Assembly (NCBI RefSeq): GCF_001039355.2 | Contig: NW_019773661.1 | Coordinates: 1-44,373, forward strand | Direction: 5' to 3' | DNA length: 44,373 nt | Source of the DNA: Lingula anatina | Taxonomy: Eukaryota > Brachiopoda > Lingulata > Lingulida > Lingulidae | Part shown: positions 31,867 through 43,704 of the stretch, in pieces | Numbering within the stretch: the first letter of the stretch is position 1 | How the letters are laid out: each line of letters begins with the position of its first letter | Translations under genes and position numbers: made by a program | The notes under the pieces: generated by a model | The model's database searches: none | Seen by the model: only the letters and a program-made list of their open reading frames with translations | What the model was told of the DNA's origin: nothing

Positions 31867-34800
31867 ATACCGAACTCCCAATTCATCACTGAATTAACAG
31901 AAACTGTTTCTGAAAGAATTTAAAAGATGTACACCATAATTGAAACAAGTAAATGGCACACACAAGTGTAAAGTGAATAACCACCCTGTGGCCTTACAAA
32001 CATTATTTATCTAATCAAACACCTCACAGTTGATACAGTATCGAATCTCTTAAAACTGAGCACCTAAGTTACTTTGTATCTGCTGTAGTCTAAGTATCTA
32101 CTATATCATGGCAAAGACCACTTCAGTCCTGTATTCTGATGTTTACTTTGTCAGCAGGTACAAGATGTATACTGGTATACTGGTACTGTACTATTTCAGT
32201 AATAAAAGGCTCTTCTGTCTTATTGACTAATCAGCAGATAACTCACACAGGAGATACTGGTAGAAGATTTGTGTCAGTGCTAAATATGTACATATTATGA
32301 TTAATGGTTATAGGTTTATGTGAGGAAAGAGGCACTTCGTGAAAACTAGCCCAGTTTTTAAAAAAATCATCTCACTTCTCTCGTACATTTATTTTTCAAT
32401 TTCTTGGAAATTATTAAGCGCTATTCAGGAGTGAAAGAAGAGAAACTGAGGAGCAGACCAAATAAAAGGGGGCAGTTTTATACTGAAGAGGGGAGGGGGG
32501 GAATCTTACCTATTTTTAGCAGGGAACAAGATGGGGGAGGAGCCAATAGAGAGCCAATAAAGGGACCTGGGGGGGGGGGGGGAGGGGGGAGGTAAAACTT
32601 TAGTACCCTAAGGTTCAGATTTGCTTTGAACTGGTTTCTGAATTTTCGAATTACCATACATGTTAGATTGATTTTTTAGTGTGTTTCACTATTTCACTAT
32701 CTTTGAGAGCTAAAATGAAGAAACTGCATGCTCTTTTTTGTCTCTGATACTCATTTCAGACATAGGTTTCCAGCAGAAAAAAATGCAGGCGCAGTGAAGT
32801 ATGTAGCAGAATTATCAATAATAAATATAATAGTGAAATCACGTAGAGCTTTGTGACGTTTATTTCTCTCCTGATCGACCTCCATTTGTGCCTGACATAC
32901 CGTTCAATAAGTCAAGAACACAAACCAAGTAGTGTGTGTTTCAAACAAAGAAAAAAGCAAATTACCAAATAAAAAATTCATTCACCCAAAGAAATAAATA
33001 TCAATTCTCAGTGTCAGATTGCAAACTCCTCCAGGTTAAACAAAAATGTTGACACACAGTGAAAATTCCAATAATTTGATTCAATAAGACATCTTTCCAC
33101 AAACTGTCCAGTATAATTGTTAATGAAGTAAAAATTACGTATTTCCCTTGAACCTTGCCACCAGTTATTCTGAGATTGATTTTTAGACCACCTTGAAGAT
33201 ATGGAGACCTTCAATTACCTGCAGTAAATTATTCTGACTGACTTCACTTAAACTGTGGAGTTATTAGGACTAGAATAGGAACTTGAAGCTTATTTGATAT
33301 TATTATCCTCTCAAAAGTGAAATATGATAAATATGATGACCAACTGACATAAAATATGATGAAAATGATCAAGATCATTTCTTGAACAATTTTGTTTTTC
33401 AATTTTGTTTTTCAATTTCATAAATTTACTTCAATGAAGATTTGAACTCGCCTGTAAAGCAACTTGAATATACCTGGTAGTCTATTACAATTGAATTTCC
33501 ATTTTTTTAAATTGTACCTATAACTATATGCTTTATCTTTACTATTGCAAAACCAAGTGTAAAGGGCTTATTAAGATCAATCAGTCGTAAATTCATAGTG
33601 TTTGGTGAATGTAAGTGTTGCTTCATCTCTTAGCTACAACATACTTCACACATAAATCTATAAAACTTTATAGAATAGCTATTTACACTAATGCATATTT
33701 TAACTGACTTCATAGAATACAAGTTGAATGAAGGACCTGTTTACTCTCTGAAATATCACTTCAGAATTGAATGTTAAAAGCCTTTTTTGCTGCTTTTCAA
33801 ATATTAATTCATTAAAGCTGAATAGGAGTGACCTCTTGTACCCATTTTTATAATTTTAAAAAGATATTTGAAATATTTATTTTAACCTGTGCTCTGCCTG
33901 CAGCTGTGTAAACTATTGCACAAAATTATAAAAAAATATCATTACCAAATTTGATTTTAGGGCTAAATTTATCTTACAGTGATAAATATCTGATGCTTTA
34001 AGAATATTTTCTTTTTCTATTCTTTTCTTTCATCTGATTGCTTATACATTAAACAAGTTGATAAACTTGTGAAAATATCATCATTTCATACTCATTTTTC
34101 CAGTAAAGAATGGGATATTTCTATAAATAATGTCTTGACAGTATTAAGATATTTTATCTTAAAACTCCTTAACGATATGACCACTACTAAAATGTATCAC
34201 ACTTATGCATCATTTCTTCTTTTTTACGATTTATTTAGGATGTTACTTTCATTTGAATTTAAAACAGACATTAAATAAATCTATAAGCTCATGGTTACAC
34301 CCAACCCAAGTGCCAATCACACTATTTACAATTCTATTTGCCCAGTACCCCCCTGTGTAAATCACATGTAGCAACCAGAACATCCAAATCCCTATCAAAA
34401 ATGGAAACATTTCTTAACAAAATACTCGATGTACATAAAGGATTAGAGACAAACAATTTAGTTTCTGTTTCAAAAATCACTTTTTTGGCTAAGTGTGCAC
34501 AGTGTGGGGGACTAGCATTCCAACGCATGGTAACAGCCATAACAATACACTCCGCGAGAACTCTTAACATACGATGAGTACGTGCAGGAGCTTACGGCGC
34601 TAAACAGAGCGTGTTTTGTCAATAAGCCTAGTCTGTGAACAAATTTACACATATTTTCAAGATTGGACATGACCAAACACACAGACATTGGTCTCTCACC
34701 TATACATACGACAGCGGCACTTAAAGGCAAGGAAAGGAAATATTGACGCAAGAAATAAATAGAAATCGGAAGGCCCATTATCATTACCGCAATGAGGGGG

Positions 34801-36169
34801 TATTTTACACCAACTACAATGTAAATGTAAGAATGCTTGCCCCAGGGATGTTTGTACGGATTTAATATTTTAACTACAGAATTAGCACTACCCATAAAGT
34901 CTGTAGGTATTATTGATACTATAGGTAAGTGAAATTTGATTCTGATACTTAATGTAGGCCCAAAGCCAGGATTATAAATCATGTGGGATTCATTGGGTTT
35001 GGTATCAGATTTTTCATACTTAGAAGACTTTGGACTGATATTTTCACAATATTACTAAATTTGTTTTATTGAACATTTTTAAGTTACATGTATCATTTTC
35101 TCAAAGTTAACATTCTACTCTCTTCTAGTGTACATGTACTGCAGTATGTATGTGTCAATGGTTACATTAATTACTGTTTTCTATGCCAATATAAAAATCT
35201 ATACCACACACAGACTAGAGTTACAACTTCACTAGACATCAATAGACAAAAAGACAGGACTTAATCCTGTGAACACCCAACCTTATCATATTTATCATAT
35301 GAGCTACATGAGAATAATCCTCCTTCTATTAGAGCACGTCACAAAAATTGATTGGTTTTAGTTGTGTCAATTTAATTAAGTGCTTCGAGTTAGCCACCAC
35401 GTCCTTCAAACTACATCTACATTTCTACTGGACTTCAGCAGAAATCGAAGAACCTTCAAATGTTTAATTTCAGCCCCAGGTGTTGAATTAAATGAATTCC
35501 TTTTTTTAGACTTGTAAGTACTTTACATCCTTCATGGCAAAAATATCTCACATGTAAAACATCTTTGAACTTTCACAAAGCAATGTAAAAGATTGAACCT
35601 AATTCTAGCTATGTTTACAAAAGAGAGAAAATTGCAAGAAAGCAGTTCGCCACTGAATGCTGCTCATTTACTCCCCTCCCCAAAAAAAAAAAAATCATCT
35701 TGATATTGATATTGATTTGAAATACTAGTAGTCTAGTAAATATATTTAACATGTATCAATATGAAAAAAAAAACATATTTCTATTAAAATTAACTTGGTC
35801 AAATAAAACATGAACTCACCTGTACTCTTCCTTCTCCTGTGGAGTCCCATAGTAAGGCCTGGACCAAGCCTTGTAATACCTATAATGTTCCCTTCTCTGC
35901 ATTAACAGTTTTCTCTGTTCATTTAAATAATTAGCCTCAGCAGTTTCTGTGTTCATGTTTATTCTCCGCCTTCCTTCTGCGGGAGCTAGCTGGTTTATCC
36001 TCTCGGGCATCTTTGCAAAGTCTGTGGTATACGCCCTCTCCAGAGGAGGGTAAGTGACATGAAGAGCTGTCATTTTGGGAGTCCCGCCCGTGGTGAGGGG
36101 GATGTTCCGTGAAAATGCTGGGGCAGAAATTGGCGTCTGCCTTGGCGTTAGCTTTGGCAAAGCAGTCAT
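30557..36169 (-). CDS. Uncharacterised 216-aa charged coiled-coil-like protein
   Basis: Exons on the - strand: 35820-36169, 31545-31734 and 30557-30667 (TAA), total 651 nt. Donors and acceptors are good (GTGAGT, GTAAGT, CTAG, TTTTAG) and phases join. Residues 1-45 are Pro/Thr-rich with two MTALxx starts. A basic/acidic helical stretch follows (MPERINQLAPAEGRRRIN, then NYLNEQRKLLMQRREHYRYY), then KETRSMLKQQMDHKWSAEKQ, FRNRFLYLTKFRDENKRLME and FWLERERSKIFEDTYDREQL, ending NWSCTLK. There are no membrane segments or signal peptide. The composition resembles small axonemal or sperm-associated proteins, but I do not recognise the family. The start is the first ATG after an in-frame TAA upstream; a 5' UTR splice acceptor lies near 36320. 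Confidence 0.8.
31735..35819. other. Large first coding intron of the 216-aa gene
   Basis: About 4.1 kb of AT-rich sequence with no supported exon. It contains the compound microsatellite, a purine-rich G-run tract at 32480-32592 with a 14-base G run, and a long but unconvincing open frame on the - strand at 34512-34982. Confidence 0.6.
31812..31866. repeat. (CA)n(GA)n compound microsatellite
   Basis: CA repeat at 31812-31840 runs directly into GA repeat at 31841-31866, about 78 bases upstream of exon 2 of the 216-aa gene. Confidence 0.9.
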
Positions 36170-37663
36170 TTTTGAGCAATTTGATACAGTTGCTGTGGCT
36201 TCAGATTTAGCAAACCTGAATGGCGCTCCTGAATTTTGGAAACTTAGACCAAAGTTGAGCAGTGAGTTAGTTTACTGTTTCTTGAAATTGTTCTTCAATC
36301 TTCCCATATATGATATCTGAAACTGAAAACAAAAAACAAATTTTTAATGAAAATCCAAATCAGTTTGTTTTCTGTAGTTAACCCATTTTGTCAATAAGCT
36401 GAAAATAGATCAAATCAGTCACTTACTGAAATTGTTTAAAGTTAAGCTGCTGCTGTATGAAGCTAAGTTAGAACATGGTGATACATTTGCCACAGTAGCT
36501 CTATGGCCACAGAATAAATAGTGCTTCCTCTCACGAAATCTATTAAACTGATTTTTGTTATGGGTTTAGAGGCTGAAATGAGTGTCAGATGTTGACAAAA
36601 ATTCAGTTCTAATGCCCCATTATTCCAAGTGTCCACTGTGACTCTGTGACTGTCATAACATTATATTCAAAAATTGAATACTAAGTCTTATATAATGTGC
36701 AATGCCCTGTACATGTACTGTACATGTACGTTGTGGGCTTAATTGCTAATTAGCTCAATCAATTATGCTTATTGTCTTGAAATTGAAAAAAAGTTCACGA
36801 CACAAACAATGTAAAGCAGAGAACAGTAGCATGTAAAATTATCTCCAGAGAAACCACTGTGATAACTATTTTTTCAGTTGTTTATGTATCCAACGCAGGC
36901 ACCGCAATCCAGACGGTTGCCATAATGAAATTCACCTGTCAGTGAAAAATAACAATTTCTTAAATCCAACACCACAAACAATTACGTACAGCGCTTTTGA
37001 ATTCCTTAAGCTCGAGAAAATTTCAACAACAATACTTGAATGTAATTGAACACTGAATAGCTGCTCTTGTTATTCAGAAAGCCTTTCACGGGACCCGAAT
37101 GAATGAACTTGGTAACATATGGGAACATAACCTCCGCCTTGTCGTGTAAGGTCCAGTGATCCCATCCCTGATTGAAACCGCTACTGTGTAACATTTCGGC
37201 CAGTGGGTCTGCGAATTAATTTGATACATTGTTGTAGCTTGATAGTAGAATCACAAAGCTGGGCGCGCACTATGGACGGTTGTATGAACTGGAACAGTCT
37301 CCCACTGTGAACGCCCCGGAAGCGGTTTTGTTGAATTTCTCTAAGGCCTAGACTGACTTTCCTATTTATGCCCATAGATATATTGTTCACAACCACATCA
37401 ACTCCTGTCCCGTCCTTAACTTTCTAATTACTTTGATGTTTTCAGTAAATGACATACCTATCATATTGCCATAGTTTCTTGCCGCACACAATGATACAAT
37501 GTTGATAATATTCAACGTCCACAGCAAAAACGTGGCTGGGAAAGTGTTTAAAGCCACTTAAAAGTTTCTCAAACGCCCACAAAATATTACATTAATTCCT
37601 GGACAGCGAGCTATCTAATTATAATCGACAATCTTACCAGTAGACGGTTAACTAGTGACTTAC

Positions 37664-37770
37664 CAGCGCTGCGTGTGTACAGTACTTATTTCTCTCTAAT
37701 CGGCTTTGTATGCTATTCCCCAGTCTACATACACTCACAGCACCTGTGTTGATACACTCCGTCACGTGAC
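37664..37770 (-). promoter_or_regulatory. Probable first (5' UTR) exon and promoter of the 216-aa gene
   Basis: On the - strand a good donor (GCGCTG|GTAAGTC) ends at 37664, a plausible 5' UTR exon end that could join the acceptor near 36320. The perfect palindrome GTCACGTGAC (an E-box, CACGTG, as bound by USF/MiT-type bHLH factors) lies at 37761-37770. The arrangement fits a promoter but no transcript evidence is available. Confidence 0.4.
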
Positions 37771-38751
37771 CCCAACGTCGTCAAGGAGTCACAGCCTCGC
37801 TTTCAATCTAACCCTTGTTTAGCTAACAACGGATTTATACTGATATATATCTATTTGTAACCATTTTATTGTGTTTATTTTTTCTGTGGTGGCTTTTTAA
37901 TTTTTTTCGGGTTAAGAAAGATTATAGGAAACAGAAAAAATTGCGAGAATGACTATATTTGATTGATTGGCTTATAATGTATGGGATATTAACGATAGAG
38001 GCTATGGCAAGTAGGCTAGGCCCCTACTGGTAGGGATCGAGGGGCGGGGGCAGGGTGGAAACATTCTTTTGAGCGTTGACTACAGAGGCGTGAAAAAGTG
38101 TTATAATTTTTGAGAATGAGACAATTTGATGGTCATTTGTTGGTAGAAATTATGTTTTCCCTTTCCCAGATTTTTGTTACAGACATGAAATGTCTCAGCA
38201 GTGATTCAGGGGCTTTGAGGTTGGAAGGTTTAGAGGGTGACATAGACATGAAGCCCATAGTAATACATCGTAGTCAACATTTATTCATTCATTCATTAGC
38301 CTATTTATCTATATTTAGTTAAGCCTATTTCTAGGCCTATTTATTTACTCATCTTCAGAGCTTCCCATTAGTCTATCCTTAAAAAAAAAAAAAAAAAAAA
38401 AAATCACTACAGTGAGACAGTTTGATTAGGGGCTTGGGTTTAGTGAAACAGGTGTAACGCCCTATCTACTGCAGTTAAAGTTGTTTTTGGAGCGCACAAC
38501 GTAATGACCTTGAGCCATATTTTTAGTTGTCTCCTCAGCTAACTCGGCTTGCTGCAATTCTAATGTAGCTGCTTTATTTTACATGTAGCTGAACGGTGGG
38601 ATAAAAGCTTTTGACATCCATTTAATTACGCTATTAAATAATTACATTTGCTTTCGAAGCACAGACTGGCCATGCATGTCATAATCAGCTAAACTATTCT
38701 ATTAAAAAAAAAATAAACTGGAGCGCTGAATGTTAGGCCTAGGATTTTATT

Positions 38752-38955
38752 ATTGAACATGTAAAGGTGTTCATATTGCTTGGAAAATAAAATCCACGAA
38801 CTAAATCACTTGATAACAGTATTAAATTCTAAAATTATAAAATTGATTATTTTATTGAACATGTAAAGGTGTTCATATTGCTTGGAAAATAAAATCCACG
38901 AACTAAATCACTTGATAACAGTATTAAATTCTAAAATTATAAAATTGATTATTTT
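38752..38955. repeat. Perfect tandem duplication, 2 x 102 bp
   Basis: The unit starting ATTGAACATGTAAAGGTG at 38752 repeats at 38854 with no mismatch seen over 102 bases. Confidence 0.9.
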
Positions 38956-39100
38956 AATTATTTGAGAAGTTTTATCATCTTTAAGGAATGCGTACACATG
39001 GAAAATGATACTTTTATGGTGTATTTTCAAGCACGGATAGCATACCTTTGAAAAAGGACTGCAACATTAAATGGATCACGTGCAGTACAGTCACAGACCC

Positions 39101-39187
39101 CATTCCCACAGATTTTAGATCGATCTATCCCTGTGGGGAATCTCCCTAGATTACTGTCAGCTGGATCGATCTAAATCTATGGGAATG
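39101..39187. mobile_element. Short inverted-repeat element (about 87 bp)
   Basis: CATTCCCACAGATTTTAGAT followed by CGATCT at the left is mirrored by GGATCGATCTAAATCTATGG followed by GAATG at the right, with a 36-base centre. A MITE fragment or a hairpin; it lies 128 bases upstream of the dehydrogenase start codon. Confidence 0.5.
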
Positions 39188-39314
39188 CACTCACAGTCAT
39201 GTCAAAGGGCACATTTCTTGGGTCAACTGATATAATATGTTAACTGTGCTATGAAATCTCTGCTTTGCTGAGGGGGAGGTCTAAAGTAATATATATATAT
39301 ACCGCTTTGAAAAG

Positions 39315-40877
39315 ATGTCTGACGCGTATGACCAGAAATTCCCCCAGCCTAAACTGAACCAAGAGCACACCAAGGGGAGATTTAAGAACCACGTCGCCGT
39401 TATCACTGGTGGCGCGTCCGGCATCGCGCGTGAATGTGTGAAGCGTTTCGCCAGTGACGGCGCTTCCGTGGCGTTCATCGACATCAACCAAGATGGAGGG
39501 AAGGCTTTAGAGACAGACCTACGCGCGGCAGGGTACGACGTTACGTTTCACTACGTTGACGTGTCGAACAGGGACACGTGCTTTGAGACTGCGACGAAGA
39601 TCGCGGATGCGTATGGAGGGTGTATTAACTACGTGGTGAACTCTGCGGTGTATTTTGGATCCAAAGGTGATACATGCAGTCTTCTATCTGCATATTCTTC
39701 ATAAAAGCAACAGATGGATTAACAAACTGTTGCATGATATTGCAATCGGAACGCACTATAGTTATGACAAGTACTGCCATTTTATACTTAATTAAGAATA
39801 CATGAGCGACGGGTCTTATTTAGGGCACTACGTTTAGACACAACAGAAATAGAAATCAATTCAAGCTAGATAAGATACCCCACACGTTTTATTATCAAAA
39901 TATGTGCGTCTTGTGGTCGCTTGTGCATATTTAGATAATGCTAAAGGTCAATCTTGAAGCGGGCCCTAGGATACATGAGTATTTATTGTGCTGGGTTTTT
40001 GGCCTATATATTACTTCAGTCTTAACTCATTGTGTGTGAGTGCGCGTGTGTTTGTTCGACTCTTTTTTTGCACAAATAGATACAGTGTATGAACAGAGAA
40101 CGGATAAAAATTGTTGATAAATAGAAAAAAAATGATAGAAAAATTACTCATATAGGCACGTTTAGGAGGATTTTTTTTTCATATTCCTAAATACATAACA
40201 CATTGAAACATAAATGTGGCCACATTTAAACATCTAATCAAAATTTAAAAATATATACACAATACACTATATACAATATACTACATGTACCTGAACAACC
40301 ATTTTCAGGGAATTCTTTCAGGAAATATTCATTTTCAGGAAAAATATTATCATTTTCTGGGCGACGTACAAATGACATCAATATAATATTTGAATAGCTC
40401 CAATTTCTTAATTTCTTAATTAATCCAGCGCTTGACGCAGAAAAAGATGACTGGCAGAAGACGATGAGTGTCAACGTCCAGGGCGTGGCTAACATGGTCC
40501 AGGCTTGTCATCCACATATGAAGAAAGGTCAGTCTCCGTAGGTCCGATATGTCAAAATAACCTCATCCAGATAATAGATATTATCTTTTATACAAAAATT
40601 TATTCTACTTTACCAAAGATAAATCAGTTGCACCTGTAGTCCAAGCTGTTTATAACAAGAAAATGTTTGAGACAAGTATTTACGGACCACTATGTTTATC
40701 TACATCTACAACTGAAGTAGACTTAAAGTTTTGATTCGTTTTTATTGGGGCTAAAGTTCTCTTGTGGGGCAGGCTCCTGGTATATTTTAGCCTACCCTCT
40801 AATCCCTGGGTCACTACCCTACTGCAAACGCCAAAAAGGTGAACGGCACAGGGTTGTCCAGGTTGGCAGTCCTTCAA

Positions 40878-40933
<56 letters not shown>

Positions 40934-41889
40934 TTTTTTTATCAGTTCTGTAGTACTGCCACCCTTGTCAGGTGACGGTATATCGCCATTTTTACAGAAA
41001 ATATTAATAAAGGCAAAATGTCCGTTTAGGAATGTAGTGAAAAAAAAAACTTAAACTGAGGCAATTCGGAGAAGGGTCATCCTCGACACTCTCAGAATCT
41101 CAGATTGCAGTTCGGCTTCTTTGAAAACTTATTTTCTACTTATCTGGCCTGTTTTCTGTTGCTGCTACTTTTCCTAGATTTTAAAACTCTAAGCTCCTTT
41201 TTTATATTTCCTTTTCTGTATAGCCTCCGAGGGCGACCGCGCCATAGTGAATATCGGCAGTATCTCCAGTCACATCGCCCAAGTGACCAGATGGACATAC
41301 GCGTCCAGTAAGGGGGCCATCCTGCAAATGTCCCGGTGTATGGCACTTGATCTCTCTAATGACGGTATACGAGTTAACACAGTGTCTCCGGGATGGATTT
41401 GGTCACCAGAGGTAAGGAGAGAGAGAGAGAGATTATATACTAGTGTATAACTTTATATTGAAAAATCCTGACCATCAACAATGGATAGGAATCATATTAT
41501 TACATTTCCCTATTGCGTTATATATGTTTAGGATACCGAATTAAAAAAAAAACTTTCCAAACATCTTTGAACCGTCGCTGAAATGAAATCACGAGTGTTT
41601 TCACCTTTTGCTTTTAATTCGATGTTCTTAAGTTACCATCTGTCATCATTTTATTTCCTTGCAGTCTGCTAAGGGCGTCAACTTCGACAAGGCAAAATGG
41701 AACCCTATCTGGGGCAAATTCGATATGCTCAGCCGCGTTGGTGAAATGGCCGAGGTGGCTGCCACCGTGGCTTTCCTGTGCAGCCGTGACGCTTCTTTTG
41801 TGACGGGGTCCGACGTTGCCGTGGACGGAGGCTACATGACCATGGGACCCGAGAGACACGGCCTGGACGGGTCAACTGCGTCGTGGTAG
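39315..41889 (+). CDS. Classical short-chain dehydrogenase/reductase (SDR)
   Basis: Exons: 39315-39666, 40429-40527, 41224-41411 and 41665-41889 (TAG); total 864 nt, 287 aa, phases joining. An NAD(P)-dependent oxidoreductase of the Rossmann fold. Seen: the cofactor glycine motif TGGASGIA (31-38), with Ala replacing the usual last Gly; FIDIN with an Asp at the end of beta-2, which favours NAD(H); VNSAV where NNAG is usual; and the full tetrad Asn133 (SVNVQG), Ser163 (NIGSIS), Tyr176 and Lys180 (YASSK). VSPGW and [16 protein letters not shown] complete the fold. The 25-residue N-terminal extension has no obvious targeting signal. The substrate cannot be read from the sequence. The gene is convergent with the mutarotase gene. 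Confidence 0.93.
40880..40933. repeat. (CT)n(CA)n compound microsatellite
   Basis: CT repeat to about 40915 followed by CA repeat, in the SDR intron between exons 2 and 3. Confidence 0.9.
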
Positions 41890-42304
41890 GAAATTATTTT
41901 CTGACCCCGACGGATGCGGCCCGGAGGGTCTCCTGCCCTCTTGGTTGGCGCCATTGTAAGAAAAGTGCAATGAACACAAATTCTGGGGAATTCGAGACCA
42001 AATAGTCGAAAGGAAAACCATTATCCTAGGTTGCCCATGACAGAAGGGTAGCAGAAACAAGTGTTCATTTTGACAAAGGGTTAGACCAATTCACATTGCA
42101 TTCCATTAGTGATTTAGCAGTTTGGAGAAATCGAACGATCTGACAACTGTGCCAGTTCAAGGTAGTAGCTATAGGTTGAATGTATACGTGACGGTTCGTA
42201 ACTACGTGTATGACAATGGTATAACGAATTTATTGTAACAAAACAATTTACATCAAAGTAAAAAAATCATGACTACAATTGAAATTTAAGTAACATTTAC
42301 AGTT

Positions 42305-42341
<37 letters not shown>

Positions 42342-42568
42342 TGTTCAAACTATAGAAATAATATGAAATTTTGCAATGTCACATATTTTTTCCTTTCTTC
42401 TTCAGAATATTTTCTTTGGCGCATTTGAACTCGGACCTCATAAAGAGTACATTATGCTTTCATATTTACCATATGTGATTGACAACATTATAATTACACT
42501 TTATATCCCGTATGAAATGTCAACCCTGACTTTTTTTTCATCATAAACATTTGAAAATTTTAACAAAA
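41890..42568. other. Convergent 3' region between SDR and mutarotase genes
   Basis: Contains the 3' ends of two convergent genes and a (GA)n microsatellite at 42311-42338. No further gene is seen. Confidence 0.6.
42311..42338. repeat. (GA)n microsatellite
   Basis: Twenty-eight bases of GA repeat between the SDR and mutarotase 3' ends. Confidence 0.9.
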
Positions 42569-43704
42569 TTAGGAAGATCCCGTCAGCGTCGAGAACTTGT
42601 ATATAACTCTATGTTTGTACACAGATCCGGGCCTTAGCACGGAATCCGGAAAATTTTCCTGAAAAAAATAAATAAATTACATTACAGTACAATTTGTTTA
42701 TAGAAAATAACTTCCACTTAAGTTCAGACAAAAAAAGAATAAAAAGCAATCACATAATATGTATAGACTGTTATGACCAAAAAAAAAAAAAAAAAAATGC
42801 AGAAGAAAACCTAAATGAATTTCAATTTCACCTTTAAATTTCTTCGACTAGGGAAAGAAAATATATAGGGCACAATATGTTGATCATAGCGCGACTTAAA
42901 TGATTAAGATGTAATATGACCTACATTATTAATAGCGTCTGGATAATTCTGTGTCTCTAGACATAACGCAGCAAACTGCGGGTAGCGTACGCCGCCCTTC
43001 CCTATCTCTTCCGTGCTACCGAAGTGGATACTGGAGTACAGCTGAACGCCTGGCTGGTCGGACAAGACCTCCAGCACGCGGCCTGATGCCTCGTGAACAA
43101 CCCTGAATGTAAAGAATTTGATAAAATCGAGAATGAGCCGAGGTTAAATTTACCCTGTATTTCAAAGGTCACTGAAAACTCGACTCATTGATAATATCAT
43201 CATCCCTCTAATGGAAAAGACAGTGGCATGCAATGAGTAGAGAGATGAGTTTCCAGTGACCTATGAAACTCAGGACCTCTGGGTTAAGGGAAACTTTACC
43301 AAAATGACTCGTCGGTAAATGATTGCACATTTCCCATTTCTGTTTGGGATCTTGAAACAATTGGTTAGGCTTTGTTGTGTTCGTAGACCTTCTTGGTGCT
43401 ACAGATACGCGAAATTTGATTCTGATTGCGTTATTGCTACAAGGCGCAACTAACGCATCCTGGATGCATCAGTAAATTACACTTTATAACAGATAATAAC
43501 AGTATACAGTAGATGATTAACTGGCACAAAAATAAATTTAAAAAAATGCCTATAAATACCTGGCCATATACTTCAGACCCGTCGTGCCGTTTACACAGAA
43601 GTTATGGTCGTAGCCACCGCCTGGTATACTAGCAAGGCGTGCGTTACTTAGCAGTGTGGGTTGTCGTAGGTCAAACTGCGTCCCCTGCACTGGGGCTATG
43701 ACAC
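42569..43704 (-). CDS. GALM: Aldose 1-epimerase (galactose mutarotase), last three exons
   Basis: Exons on the - strand: 43560-43704, 42925-43102 and 42569-42658 (TAA), with joining phases; 5' exons lie beyond the right edge. The enzyme interconverts alpha and beta anomers of galactose and glucose at the head of the Leloir pathway. Seen: PVQGTQFDLRQP, then GGGYDHNFCV (the DH is a substrate-binding position conserved in the family), then ASGRVLEVLSDQPGVQLYSS, then FAALCLETQNYPDAINN with the catalytic base Glu of LETQNYPD, then FPDSVLRPGSVYKHRVIYKF at the C-terminus. The order and spacing match human GALM, although the segment after QLYSS is diverged. The family call is secure. Confidence 0.93.

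Larger units (their letters stand above)
37771..39314. other. Intergenic region between divergent genes
   Basis: Lies between the 216-aa gene (-) and the dehydrogenase (+). It holds a 24-base poly(A) run near 38381-38403, a perfect 102-bp tandem duplication (38752-38955) and a short inverted repeat (39101-39187). No coding sequence is supported. Confidence 0.6.

Noticed and set aside
32480-32595. Gly-rich frame over a G-run
   Set aside because: It is low-complexity purine-rich intron sequence without splice or codon support.
34512-34982. Longest open frame without N (156 codons, - strand) with hydrophobic stretches
   Set aside because: It lies inside a large intron, has no recognisable domain, no splice partners, and irregular composition; a chance frame or decayed repeat is more likely.
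36905-36925. Half-site resembling an RFX X-box (GGTTGCCAT) near the 216-aa gene
   Set aside because: The second half-site does not match the RFX consensus, so it does not support a ciliary assignment.
39287-39301. TATA-like run just before the SDR start codon
   Set aside because: At 14-28 bases before the ATG it is too close to act as a TATA box for a transcript that includes the ATG; it is more likely an AT repeat.
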